The translations under genes were made by a program, and so were the position numbers. Below the pieces are notes generated by a model. It was given only the letters and a program-made list of their open reading frames with translations. It did no database searches and was not told where the DNA came from. A stretch of DNA of 63,039 nt from Elusimicrobiota bacterium (GTDB lineage: Bacteria; Elusimicrobiota; Elusimicrobia; Elusimicrobiales; UBA9959), in NCBI GenBank assembly GCA_012517285.1, contig JAAYVG010000043.1, positions 1-63,039 on the forward strand, in the 5' to 3' direction. Positions 1 through 7,634 of this stretch are shown here, one piece after another (the stretch's first letter is position 1; every line of letters begins with the position of its first letter).

Positions 1-63
1 AAAGGCTTATATGATAAAGCGAAAAAAGATTTTGAAATGTATAACCAATTAAAAAACAGATAA
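1..63 (+). CDS. C-terminal tail of an unidentified protein, possibly TPR
   Basis: Frame 1 is open from the window edge to a TAA at 61-63 and encodes about 20 residues, with a G-L-Y-D-K-A-x-x-D-F pattern. That pattern is typical of the second helix of a tetratricopeptide repeat near a C-terminus. The rest of the gene lies outside the window, so no function can be given. Confidence 0.4.
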   Translation, partial: KGLYDKAKKDFEMYNQLKNR

Positions 64-136
64 TCTTTAATATATAACTGCCAACTGAAAATTTTATGTA
101 ACACTTCTGGACTGATACTGGACGCTTTTGGATTAC

Positions 137-279
137 TCTCCCTTTTATAAAGGGAGTGTTATATCAGTCCGACTGTTATACTGGTAAGTGACAGTCACCT
201 TTTTACAGGCCGGATTTCGGTTAGGTTATTTTTGATTTGATGATACATGTTATAGTTAGATTATATTTGATTTGATTCG
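137..279 (+). repeat. Dispersed 143 bp repeat, copy 1
   Basis: This stretch is nearly identical to 10443-10585, and part of it recurs inverted at 14750-14809. It begins with a small palindrome (CTCCC...GGGAG), contains an internal inverted repeat GACTGT...ACAGTC and ends in repeated TTTGATTTGAT words. No coding potential is visible. It could be a non-autonomous mobile element or a structured RNA element. Confidence 0.8.
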
Positions 280-364
280 CAGATTTTCTTTTATTAATAA
301 ATTTATATATAATTTAGTGTGTAATATATTGATTGCTCTTTTTTACGGGCGTAGTCCCAAGTCC

Positions 365-487
365 GTCGAAGATATATCAGCAAAGTGGCGAATAGCCACA
401 TTTGTTTTGATGATATGTTTATCGTAGGTGGAAAAGCACACCCACCGTCGTTTGACATGACGTCAAAAAGGCAGCGACTATTCGTCG
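365..487. other. Run of short hairpins in a non-coding gap
   Basis: Between 279 and 745 no gene is convincing. This part shows successive inverted repeats: CAAAGTGGC with GCCACaTTTG near 380-405, GGTGG with CCACC near 428-448, TTTGAC with GTCAAA near 451-467, and GCGAC with GTCGC near 472-486. They could fold into consecutive stem-loops. Whether the stretch is transcribed is unknown. Confidence 0.35.
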
Positions 488-553
488 CCTGCCTGCGCCG
501 AAATGGCTTCGGCAGGCAGGCCTGCCTGCGCCTAAATAGCTTCGGCAGGCAGG
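488..553. repeat. Two tandem copies of a 33 bp palindromic repeat
   Basis: Copies at 488-520 and 521-553 have the form CCTGCCTGCGCC(G/T)AA, a short spacer, then GCTTCGGCAGGCAGG. Further copies lie at 12383-12415, 12416-12448 and 39036-39068. Each is an imperfect palindrome that would form a GC-rich hairpin. The short reading frame over this area only reads through the palindromes and is not a gene. Confidence 0.85.
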
Positions 554-745
554 TATTGACGGTATAACTTTCAGCGGGCCTGCTCGCTTTGCTGGTGCTG
601 AGAAAACATTTATAATAGTAATTCGGGACTGAAAATGTGTTTTGGTAATATGTTATTGATTCAGCAGATGTATTAAATGGATAATGGAAAAAGCTAATTT
701 AAAAGGTATAATAAAAGTACAGCCGTATTTTACAAAAGACGCGAT

Positions 746-1642
746 ATGAAATATACCTCTAAAAAAAACAATTTTTTTACAAATAAAAAATCAGTTTTTT
801 TAGTTAATGAAGATGCTTCCTCCTATAATACAAAAAAAACATCGTTCCTTTATTATCATGATCCTTCTTTCAATATTAGATTATTCAAAGGCGATTCTTT
901 AAATATACTGGCAAAAGCGAATCCAGAGTCGGTCGATATGATTTTCGCGGATCCTCCTTACTTTCTTTCGAACAATGGAATATCCTGCCATGCTGGTAAA
1001 ATGGTGAGTGTAAATAAAGGCTATTGGGATAAAAGTATGGGGGTTATTGGGAATTATGAATTTGTAAAGAAATGGCTTGCTTTATGTCAGAGAGTTTTGA
1101 AAAAAGACGGAACAATTTGGGTTTCTGGCACATCACATATAATTTATTCAATTGGCTTCGCTATGCAGGAATTGGGATTTAAAATACTGAATGACATTAT
1201 CTGGTATAAAATAAATCCTCCTCCAAATCTCTCATGCAGATATTTTACACATTCTACTGAGATTATTATATGGGCTACCAAAGATAAAAATAGTCATCAT
1301 TTTTTTAATTATAAACTCATGAAAACAATAAATAATGGGAAGCAGATGAAAAATTTATGGAGTATTATGCCTCCCACAAAGGATGAAAAAAAATTTGGGA
1401 AACATCCGACTCAAAAACCGATAACCCTGCTGGATAGAATAATCAAAGCTTCTACGAAAGACGGAGATTTAGTACTTGATCCTTTTTGTGGTAGTTCTAC
1501 AACAGGGGTTGCAGCGTTAATGAACAATAGGAAGTATATAGGAATAGATATGAGTGAGGAATATTTATCTCTTTCTGTTAAGAGATTGGAAGAGGCAATG
1601 AAATTAAAATATAATGAAGAATCGCTATTTAAAAAGGGATAA
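746..1642 (+). CDS. Adenine-specific DNA methyltransferase, DpnA-like (type II R-M)
   Basis: The protein (298 aa) is a SAM-dependent N6-adenine methyltransferase of the beta class: the catalytic DPPY motif (residues 69-72) precedes the SAM-binding motif DPFCGS (245-250). The stretch FADPPYFLSN, a VNKGYWDK element, NLSCRYFTHSTE and GKHPTQKP strongly resemble DpnA (M2 of the DpnII system, GATC), as recalled from the family. Residues 1-40 are a low-complexity, Lys/Asn-rich extension. The stop is 3 nt before a nuclease gene, so the two form a restriction-modification operon. GATC specificity is inference from family resemblance. Confidence 0.9.
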   Translation: MKYTSKKNNFFTNKKSVFLVNEDASSYNTKKTSFLYYHDPSFNIRLFKGDSLNILAKANPESVDMIFADPPYFLSNNGISCHAGKMVSVNKGYWDKSMGVIGNYEFVKKWLALCQRVLKKDGTIWVSGTSHIIYSIGFAMQELGFKILNDIIWYKINPPPNLSCRYFTHSTEIIIWATKDKNSHHFFNYKLMKTINNGKQMKNLWSIMPPTKDEKKFGKHPTQKPITLLDRIIKASTKDGDLVLDPFCGSSTTGVAALMNNRKYIGIDMSEEYLSLSVKRLEEAMKLKYNEESLFKKG

Positions 1643-1645
1643 AAT

Positions 1646-2188
1646 ATGAAAGAGAAAGGTATTGGTGGGGCAAATACAAAAACAGGTTTAATTTTTGAGG
1701 GTAAAACTGACCTCGCTACATTTTTAAATAAACAAAATGGATATAAAGTCAATGAGTACGGAGTTGTCTTTTATAATTCAGAGGAGGTAGCAAGAATATT
1801 TAAAAAATATGGTTTGTATAAATTTTTAGAAGGGTATAGAATAGATTGGAAAAAGATTATTTCTAAAAGGCTTCTTCCTGATGATTCTATATATGTGATT
1901 GTAAAAAACACTATTTATATAATTGAATGTAAGTTTCAAAAAGTGCCAGGTTCTGTCGATGAAAAATTGCAAACATGCGATTTTAAGAAAAAACAGTATC
2001 AAAAACTTTTTTCAAGAATTAATATTGAAGTGGAATATATGTATTTATTAAGTGATTGGTTTAAAAAACCTGAATATAAAGATGTTCTGGATTACATTAT
2101 ATCTGTTAATTGTAAGTTTTATTTTAACTATATCCCTCTTCAGGAAATTGGCCTGCCTGTTCCGAAAAATAATATCGAAATTGAATAA
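1646..2188 (+). CDS. Probable type II restriction endonuclease (PD-(D/E)XK)
   Basis: This 180 aa protein follows the methyltransferase by 3 nt. It has a plausible PD-(D/E)XK core: PD at residues 78-79, then a beta strand ending in the ExK triad E94-C95-K96, followed by helices with Lys/Gln. Near the N-terminus is a conserved-looking GGANTKTG segment of a kind I associate with small restriction nucleases. Position and motif suggest cleavage of the sequence protected by the upstream methylase. The recognition site cannot be read from sequence. Base composition is AT-rich like the methylase, so the pair probably moved together. Confidence 0.7.
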   Translation: MKEKGIGGANTKTGLIFEGKTDLATFLNKQNGYKVNEYGVVFYNSEEVARIFKKYGLYKFLEGYRIDWKKIISKRLLPDDSIYVIVKNTIYIIECKFQKVPGSVDEKLQTCDFKKKQYQKLFSRINIEVEYMYLLSDWFKKPEYKDVLDYIISVNCKFYFNYIPLQEIGLPVPKNNIEIE

Positions 2189-2612
2189 AAGTTTTGATAC
2201 TACCCATCTGTTGTTTTTTTTTAATTTTCCGATAAGTAAAAATCATTGCTACTACATCCTCTGATTGACTTTTCTAAAAAAGTAGGAGATAGATTCCCGC
2301 TGGAGTTTACCCCTTTGGATTCCCGCTTACGCGGGAATGACAAAAAGGGACGGGAATGACAGAGGAGGGGGAATGGCAAAAACTTGCGCCGCTTTAATAT
2401 CCAAAGTCGTTAATGGGAAAACATGTCCTCACGAAAGTTGGGATTGATGTAAGATAAGATGTCATACCCGCCCCCTCTTTTCAAAAGAGGGGGAAGTTTA
2501 TATCACACACTGGGTGTGTTAAACGGTTTTACCACCGCTCACCGTTCCCCACTTTCGTGGTGACAAGCTTCACGAGGACAAGTTTCGCGGGAGGAGACAT
2601 AGAAGGGTTTCA
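2189..2612. other. Non-coding gap with degenerate palindromes
   Basis: No gene is supported. The gap contains a CCCGCTTACGCGGG palindrome (near 2323-2336) followed by GGGAATGACA-type words, a CCCCCTCTTTTCAAAAGAGGGGG perfect inverted repeat near 2471-2493, and ACTTTCGTGG/CACGAAAG words. Such GGAATGACA-linked palindromes are common dispersed intergenic repeats in many bacteria. Confidence 0.5.
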
Positions 2613-2778
2613 CCCGACTTCCGAATTTTTTAAGATAAAAAAACTTTTTCCATAGGGGAATTTTAAAAATGCCGTTTTTTCATGGGCACTACATTGGCTT
2701 TGCGGGTTTTTAAAAATCTGTCATTGGGGGAAATAATTGCACAAGACCTCTTTTTTTCAAAAAAATGCAGAAGTCGGG
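2613..2778. mobile_element. MITE family A, copy 1 (166 bp)
   Basis: The ends CCCGACTTCCGAATTTTTT and AAAAATGCAGAAGTCGGG are near-perfect terminal inverted repeats. The interior is strongly conserved with 9996-10159 and, in shortened form, with 11838-11962, including the words ATGGGCACTACATTGGCTTTGCG and CTGTCATTGG. There is no transposase, so it is non-autonomous. It stands just upstream of the efflux operon. Confidence 0.85.
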
Positions 2779-2931
2779 AAATAGACCCTATGCTATTTTT
2801 CAGGCTCTTGTATGGGATAATTGGTAATGTCAAAAGTTTTGTGTAATTTTTTTAATGGCTTCTACTTCCAATTTATTTGTTCTTGTCAAGAATTACACAA
2901 TTTATGATACATTATCGACCCTTACAGTGTC

Positions 2932-2967
2932 TTGACAAAATTGTTATACGAATGTATAATTATACAT
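2932..2967 (+). promoter_or_regulatory. Consensus promoter with overlapping TetR-type operator
   Basis: A perfect -35 TTGACA (2932-2937) is separated by 17 bp from a perfect -10 TATAAT (2955-2960). Two overlapping palindromes cover the spacer and -10: TTATAC-GAAT-GTATAA (2944-2959) and the 16 bp perfect palindrome ATGTATAATTATACAT (2952-2967). This is the layout expected for autorepression by the TetR protein encoded just downstream at 3072. Binding is inferred. Confidence 0.75.
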
Positions 2968-2993
2968 ATGAGTAGTTATTTTTTTCGCTTTCT

Positions 2994-3053
2994 TTCTTGT
3001 CTCACCGTCACTTGAGACCTGAGACTTGTGACTTTGAACCTGTGTCTTTGAAC
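2994..3053. repeat. Low-complexity pyrimidine/purine word repeats
   Basis: Short degenerate words (GAGACCTGAGACTTGTGACTTTGAACC) follow one another in the 5' leader of the tetR gene. Similar tracts occur in other operon gaps of this window. The stretch is open in frame with tetR, but the ribosome-binding site and family alignment place the true start downstream at 3072. Confidence 0.5.
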
Positions 3054-3071
3054 TTATTTTATGGAGGTTAT

Positions 3072-3713
3072 ATGTCGAGACCGTCCACCGGAACCGATAA
3101 AAAACTGATAGAAGCCGGGAAGAAACTGGCCCGGGAGGACGGGGTCGCCTCCCTGATCGCCAGGAATGTCTGCCGCGAGGCCGGCGTGAATCTCGGGATG
3201 TTCCATTACCATTTCAGGAACAAGAAAAATTTCGAGCACGCAGTTCTCAAGGATCTTTACGCCGAACTTATGGCAAAGTTCGTTCCCGCCGTGTCCGGAG
3301 AAGGCGAGCCGCTGGAAAAGTTGAAAAAATGCCTTTTCACCCTGGCCGGTTTCGTGCGGGAGAACAGGGGCGTAATAGTGCCGATGGCCAGGGATATTCT
3401 TTCCGGCAACAGGGAAACCCTTTTGTTCGTAAAGAAGAATTTCACCGCTCACGTGCGACTGCTGGTCGGGCTGATAGAGGAATGCAGGAAAAAGAAAATG
3501 ATAGCCGATTATCCTTTGACCGTAACCCTGCCGATGATAGCGTTTGCCGTTCTCCTTCCGGTGGCCGGGGTGGGAGTGGCGGAAAGGCTGGAGCTGGGGC
3601 CTTTTTTCCCCATTGCCTTTTCTTTCGTTAAGAACGGGATAATTTCCGATTCGGCCATAAGGACAAGAATAGACCTGGCCTTGAGAGGTCTTTCGCCGAA
3701 GGGGGGAGTATGA
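3072..3713 (+). CDS. TetR/AcrR-family transcriptional repressor
   Basis: The 213 aa protein has an N-terminal TetR helix-turn-helix (roughly residues 8-55, with the recognition-helix pattern LGMFHYHFRNKKNF) and a variable ligand-binding C-terminal half. The start is set at 3072, where GGAGG precedes ATG by a proper distance; an upstream in-frame start would add 25 low-complexity residues. Its stop overlaps the start of the TolC-like gene (ATGA). It most likely represses the whole efflux operon through the palindromes at 2944-2967 and releases on binding a substrate. The codons are GC-rich compared with genes beyond 15 kb. Confidence 0.88.
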   Translation: MSRPSTGTDKKLIEAGKKLAREDGVASLIARNVCREAGVNLGMFHYHFRNKKNFEHAVLKDLYAELMAKFVPAVSGEGEPLEKLKKCLFTLAGFVRENRGVIVPMARDILSGNRETLLFVKKNFTAHVRLLVGLIEECRKKKMIADYPLTVTLPMIAFAVLLPVAGVGVAERLELGPFFPIAFSFVKNGIISDSAIRTRIDLALRGLSPKGGV

Positions 3714-5047
3714 AAAGGCTTCTGCCGGTATTTCTCCTTTTTTTGTCCGGTCTCTGTTACGGTCGTACGACGCTGGAACTCACGCTCGGGGAAACCGTAT
3801 CCGCGGCGATAAACCATTCCCCGGCCCTGAAAGCCCTCAAAGCGGGTCTCGACTCCAAAAGAGCCGGGGCATCTTCCCTGGAATCGCTCCTTTATCCCAG
3901 GGTTTTGCTGGAGGGCAGTTTTAAATACCAGAGCGAAACGCAGGAAATAACTTTGCCCCTGCCCGGCACCGAGAAGACCGTAAAATTGGGCAATAACTGG
4001 AATATGTCGGCCGGTCTCTCGGCTTATTACACCCTTTTCGACAAAGGGGCAGATGAAAAAAAATATAAAGCCTCGCTGGCTTCGCTGAAGGCCGCCGAAA
4101 AGGAATACGAAGCGGAGAAACGCTCCGTGGAGCTTGCCGCGAGAATGGCCTATTTCGACCTGAAACTCGCTCTCGAAAGAATCTCTTTCCTAGAAGACGC
4201 CGTGTCCGTGGTCAAAAGCCAGTACGAAGAGATAAAGCTCAAAGTCAAAGCTGGCCTGTCTGCCAAGCAGGACGAATTGCGAGCCCATCAGGAGCTTAAC
4301 TCCCGGCTCATAGACCTGATAAATGCCCGTTCGGCTTTCGCCCGGTCATTCAGAGAACTCGCGACTCTTTGCGGCAAATGGGGCGAAGTGAATCCCGCTG
4401 CGGCTCTGCCGGCCGGCGCCAGCTCAGCGGACGGAACCCAGGCCACTCTTTATATTTCGCTTGAGCCGACCGAAGAATTGCTGAAAAAAATCCCTCTTTC
4501 CGGCAAAACCGTGGACGGCCATCCTTCTTTGCTTTCGATGGAGGAAAGCGTCCGGGCTTTGCGTCTCCTCTCCGAAAGTCTCAGAGCCGGACTCTGGCCC
4601 AGGGCAAATCTCGCCTTTCGCAGTTCGCTCGATTATCCTAACGGGATTGAAACCTCGAGTTACTGGCAGAATTCCGCTTTCCTGTCAATAAGTGTGCCGA
4701 TTTTCGAAAGCGGAAAGACCAAATCGCGGGAAGAGGAGCAGAAACTGAAAGCGCTTTCCGCCCAGGAGATGAAGAACGGGCGGAAAAACGAGATAGAAAA
4801 AGGCTGGCTGAATGCCAAAGACAGGCTCTTGTCCCTGCTTTCCCGGAAAAAACTCATGGAGGAGAATGCCGCCGAGTCGGAAGAGGTGGCCAGCCTCGTT
4901 TACGCTTCTTACAGGTCCGGCTCTTCCACCTATCTCGAAGTGCAAAGCGCCAATTTAAAGGCGCTCGAGTCCAGATTACTGAAAGCGGAGAACGATATTG
5001 CCACGCTGGCTCAGATGGCCGTGCTGGCAGCCCTGGAAGGAGAATGA
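3710..5047 (+). CDS. TolC-like outer membrane efflux protein
   Basis: The 445 aa precursor begins with a signal peptide (MKRLLPVFLLFLSGLCYG). It then shows two long coiled-coil/beta halves typical of the outer membrane efflux protein family (OEP), each with LxxAxxxxPxL- and YxxG-type elements (NHSPALKALKAG near 35-46, and a C-terminal ASLVYASYRSGSSTYLEVQSAN element). It would form the trimeric outer membrane duct for the adaptor and ABC-2 transporter encoded downstream. It overlaps tetR by 4 nt. GC-rich codon use matches the whole operon. Confidence 0.88.
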   Translation: MKRLLPVFLLFLSGLCYGRTTLELTLGETVSAAINHSPALKALKAGLDSKRAGASSLESLLYPRVLLEGSFKYQSETQEITLPLPGTEKTVKLGNNWNMSAGLSAYYTLFDKGADEKKYKASLASLKAAEKEYEAEKRSVELAARMAYFDLKLALERISFLEDAVSVVKSQYEEIKLKVKAGLSAKQDELRAHQELNSRLIDLINARSAFARSFRELATLCGKWGEVNPAAALPAGASSADGTQATLYISLEPTEELLKKIPLSGKTVDGHPSLLSMEESVRALRLLSESLRAGLWPRANLAFRSSLDYPNGIETSSYWQNSAFLSISVPIFESGKTKSREEEQKLKALSAQEMKNGRKNEIEKGWLNAKDRLLSLLSRKKLMEENAAESEEVASLVYASYRSGSSTYLEVQSANLKALESRLLKAENDIATLAQMAVLAALEGE

Positions 5048-5135
5048 AGGAGTGAAAAGTGAAGAGTGAAGGGTGAGCAGGGAGGAAGGCGCAAAGAGAA
5101 CTCTCAACTTTGAACTGTGAACCATGAACTTTTGT
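5048..5135. repeat. Low-complexity 7-8 bp word repeats in operon gap
   Basis: GTGAAAAGTGAAGAGTGAAGGGTGAG on the left and CTCAACTTTGAACTGTGAACC on the right are degenerate repeats partly complementary to each other. They sit between the TolC-like and adaptor genes. The adaptor's own AAGGAG ribosome-binding site follows them. Confidence 0.55.
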
Positions 5136-5148
5136 TAAGGAGAGCGAT

Positions 5149-5874
5149 ATGAAGAAGAAAATTATAATTATAGTTCTTGTGGCGGCGGTCGCGGGGGTGG
5201 TCGTCTGGGAAACCTCCGCTAAAAAGGATTTCCTTTACGCCGGGACCATAGAAGCCACGGAGGTCGACCTTTCGTCGAGGCTTTCCTCCGTGATAAAAAA
5301 ATTCACCGTAGCCGAAGGGGAGGATGTCAGGCCAGGCCAACTCCTTGCGGAACTCGATTGCGACGAGCTGAAGCTGTCTGCCGATATAGCCGAAAAAGAT
5401 TTCAAAAGGGCCGGGGAGCTTTACAACAGCGGTTCCGTCTCTCGGGAAAATTACGACAGGCTGAAATACAAAAGGGACGACGCCGCCCTGCACCTTTCCT
5501 GGTGCAGGATAAAATCCCCCGTTCCCGGCCGGGTCCTGTATAAGTACAGGGAAGAGGGGGAAATGGTGGCCCCGGGGACTAAACTTCTTACCGTGGCCGA
5601 CCTGTCCGAGGTCTGGACATATGTCTACGTGCCGCACGATCTCCTGGCGAAACTGAACGTGGGAATGGATGTAAAGGGTTTCCTGCCCGAGGCCGCCGAT
5701 AAAGAGTTTCCCGGCCGCGTTTCCGTGATATATCCCGAAGCGGAATTCACGCCCAAGAACGTGCAGACCCGCAAGGAGCGCACACGCCTGGTTTTCGCCG
5801 TGAAAGTTTCTTTTTCAAATACGGATGGGATGCTTAAGCCGGGAATGACCCTGGAGGTGAAACTGCCTGAATGA
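5149..5874 (+). CDS. HlyD/YbhG-type periplasmic adaptor (membrane fusion protein)
   Basis: The 241 aa protein has one N-terminal membrane anchor (residues 3-20), a lipoyl-like barrel-sandwich half (GTIEATEVDLSSRLS... and VPGRVLYKYREEGEMVAPG), a short helical hairpin between them, and a C-terminal beta-barrel ending in KPGMTLEVKLPE. It would link the inner membrane ABC-2 transporter to the TolC-like duct. It is shorter than typical HlyD adaptors because the coiled-coil hairpin is brief. AAGGAG lies about 7 nt before the ATG. Confidence 0.85.
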   Translation: MKKKIIIIVLVAAVAGVVVWETSAKKDFLYAGTIEATEVDLSSRLSSVIKKFTVAEGEDVRPGQLLAELDCDELKLSADIAEKDFKRAGELYNSGSVSRENYDRLKYKRDDAALHLSWCRIKSPVPGRVLYKYREEGEMVAPGTKLLTVADLSEVWTYVYVPHDLLAKLNVGMDVKGFLPEAADKEFPGRVSVIYPEAEFTPKNVQTRKERTRLVFAVKVSFSNTDGMLKPGMTLEVKLPE

Positions 5875-5976
5875 GGCGTGGGGGATGAGGATTTAAGGTT
5901 TTAAGGGTAAAAAATAAGCCTCGCACTCCGCGAGTCTCTCTAACCCTTGACCCCTCCCTCAGAAACCCTTATAATT

Positions 5977-6711
5977 ATGAATTCTTTTTCCATTAAAACA
6001 GAAAACCTGTCAAAATCCTTCGGTGCCGTAAAGGCGTTGAAAGGAGTTTCTTTCGATTTTTCGGAAGGGCTGCTGCACGGCCTGATAGGCTCCAACGGGG
6101 CGGGCAAGACCACCGCGATGAGGCTTCTGGCCGGGCTCCTGCGGCCGTCTTCCGGCTCCATAACCTATTTTAAGGACGGTAAAGCCGCCGATTTCGCCGA
6201 GTTCCGTCCCGGCCTGGCCTATATGCCGCAACAGGCCAGCCTTTACCCGGATCTTTCGATAGAGGAACACCTGGAATTCTTCCGCGCGCTTTACCGGCTG
6301 GACGCCGAAACCTACGCTCGCCGCTCGGCCGGATTGCTGGAGATAACCAGGCTGGGGAAATTCCTGAAGCGCCGCGCCGGGCAGCTTTCCGGCGGCATGT
6401 ATAAAAAACTGGGGCTGATGTGTGCACTGTTGCAGTCCCCTTCCGCCCTCCTGCTCGACGAGCCTACCAACGGAGTGGATCCCATCAGCCGCCGGGAATT
6501 CTGGGAGCTGCTTTACGGCCTGGCGGCGGACAGGGTACTCGTCATAGTTTCCACTGCCTATATGGACGAGGCCGAACGCTGCGCCAGGGTACACCTTCTG
6601 GACGACGGAACCCTGCTTGCTTCCGGAGAGCCGAGAGCCGTGCTTGAAGAGGCCGGGGCGGCCGGTTTCGAGGAAATATTCATCAGGCGGGGTAAGGGGG
6701 CGGAGCGATGA
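5977..6711 (+). CDS. ABC transporter ATPase, YbhF N-terminal-half type
   Basis: This is an ABC ATPase (244 aa from the ATG at 5977). It has Walker A GSNGAGKTT, the signature LSGGMYKK, Walker B LLLDEPTNGVD and a late H-loop region in which the usual His appears replaced (VSTAYMDEAERC). The family alignment starts at residues MNSFSIKTENLSKSF, so an upstream TTG start is unlikely. It overlaps the second ATPase gene by 4 nt. YbhF-type exporters usually carry both ATPase halves in one chain; here they are separate genes. Confidence 0.88.
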   Translation: MNSFSIKTENLSKSFGAVKALKGVSFDFSEGLLHGLIGSNGAGKTTAMRLLAGLLRPSSGSITYFKDGKAADFAEFRPGLAYMPQQASLYPDLSIEEHLEFFRALYRLDAETYARRSAGLLEITRLGKFLKRRAGQLSGGMYKKLGLMCALLQSPSALLLDEPTNGVDPISRREFWELLYGLAADRVLVIVSTAYMDEAERCARVHLLDDGTLLASGEPRAVLEEAGAAGFEEIFIRRGKGAER

Positions 6712-7634
6712 AAACCGGCCCGGCCCTTGAGGTAAAAAACCTCTCCATAAAATTCGGCGATTTCACCGCGGTCGACGACGTTTCCTTCAGCGTGGCACGC
6801 GGGGAGATTTTCGGCTTTCTCGGCGCCAACGGGGCGGGCAAGACCACCGCCATAAGGACGCTCTGCGGCCTGCTCGTTCCCTCTTCCGGCTCGGCTCTGG
6901 TAGGCGGGCTGGATTTTTCCGACGGCGGCAAGGGCATTAAAAAGATAGTCGGATATATGTCTCAGAAGTTCACGCTTTACAACGACCTAACGGTGGGTGA
7001 GAATCTGGATTTCGCCGCCGGTCTGAGGAAAATGGAACCGCGTTACGCCGCGGAACGCCGACGAGAGCTTTTTGAACTTATAGGCTTCGACCGGCCCCTG
7101 TCCACCATGGTCGCTTCTCTGCCCGGCGGCGTTAAACAGGAACTGGCGCTGGCGTCCGCCATTCTGCACGATCCCGAGGTGGTGTTCCTCGACGAACCCA
7201 CGTCCGGCGTGGCGCCGGCTTCCCGCGCGCGTTTCTGGAATTTGATACGCAAGTTGACTGAAATGGGCAAGACGGTGATAGTTACCACTCACTACATGGA
7301 CGAGGCGGAGCAATGCGGCCGCATTGCCCTGATGAGCGCCGGCCGCCTTATAGCCCTCGGCTCGCCCGAAGAGTTGAAACGAGGAGCGTTCCCCGGCCCG
7401 ATGGCCGAGTTGGATTTTAAAGGGACTGAAGACGTAGAGTTTATACGCTCACTGGAAAAAGCGCCGGGCCTGCTCGAACTATTTCCGCACGGTATGCGAT
7501 GGCACGCGGCTTTCCGCGATCAGGCCGCCCTCTCCGCCGCCTTAACCGGCCTGCCCCCGTCCGTTTCCTCCCGGCCGGTCGAGCCTTCCCTTGAGGATGT
7601 TTTTATACGCATTATAGAGGGGGCCGAAAGATGA
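6708..7634 (+). CDS. ABC transporter ATPase, YbhF C-terminal-half type
   Basis: The 308 aa protein has Walker A GANGAGKTT, a slightly altered signature LPGGVKQE, Walker B VVFLDEPTSGVAP and an intact H-loop His in VTTHYMDEAEQCG. About 90 C-terminal residues form the regulatory tail typical of drug-export ATPases (ending SLEDVFIRIIEGAER). With the preceding ATPase it presumably forms an asymmetric heterodimer that powers the two permeases. It overlaps both neighbours by 4 nt, which implies coupled translation. Confidence 0.9.
   Translation: MKTGPALEVKNLSIKFGDFTAVDDVSFSVARGEIFGFLGANGAGKTTAIRTLCGLLVPSSGSALVGGLDFSDGGKGIKKIVGYMSQKFTLYNDLTVGENLDFAAGLRKMEPRYAAERRRELFELIGFDRPLSTMVASLPGGVKQELALASAILHDPEVVFLDEPTSGVAPASRARFWNLIRKLTEMGKTVIVTTHYMDEAEQCGRIALMSAGRLIALGSPEELKRGAFPGPMAELDFKGTEDVEFIRSLEKAPGLLELFPHGMRWHAAFRDQAALSAALTGLPPSVSSRPVEPSLEDVFIRIIEGAER

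Noticed and set aside
385-567. A 60-codon plus-strand frame
   Set aside because: Its second half is just the translation of two 33 bp palindromes and the first half spans hairpins; it has no ribosome-binding site or protein-like pattern.
2052-2264. Small frame overlapping the end of the restriction nuclease gene
   Set aside because: It overlaps the nuclease in another frame, is hydrophobic low-complexity and has no supporting ribosome-binding site.
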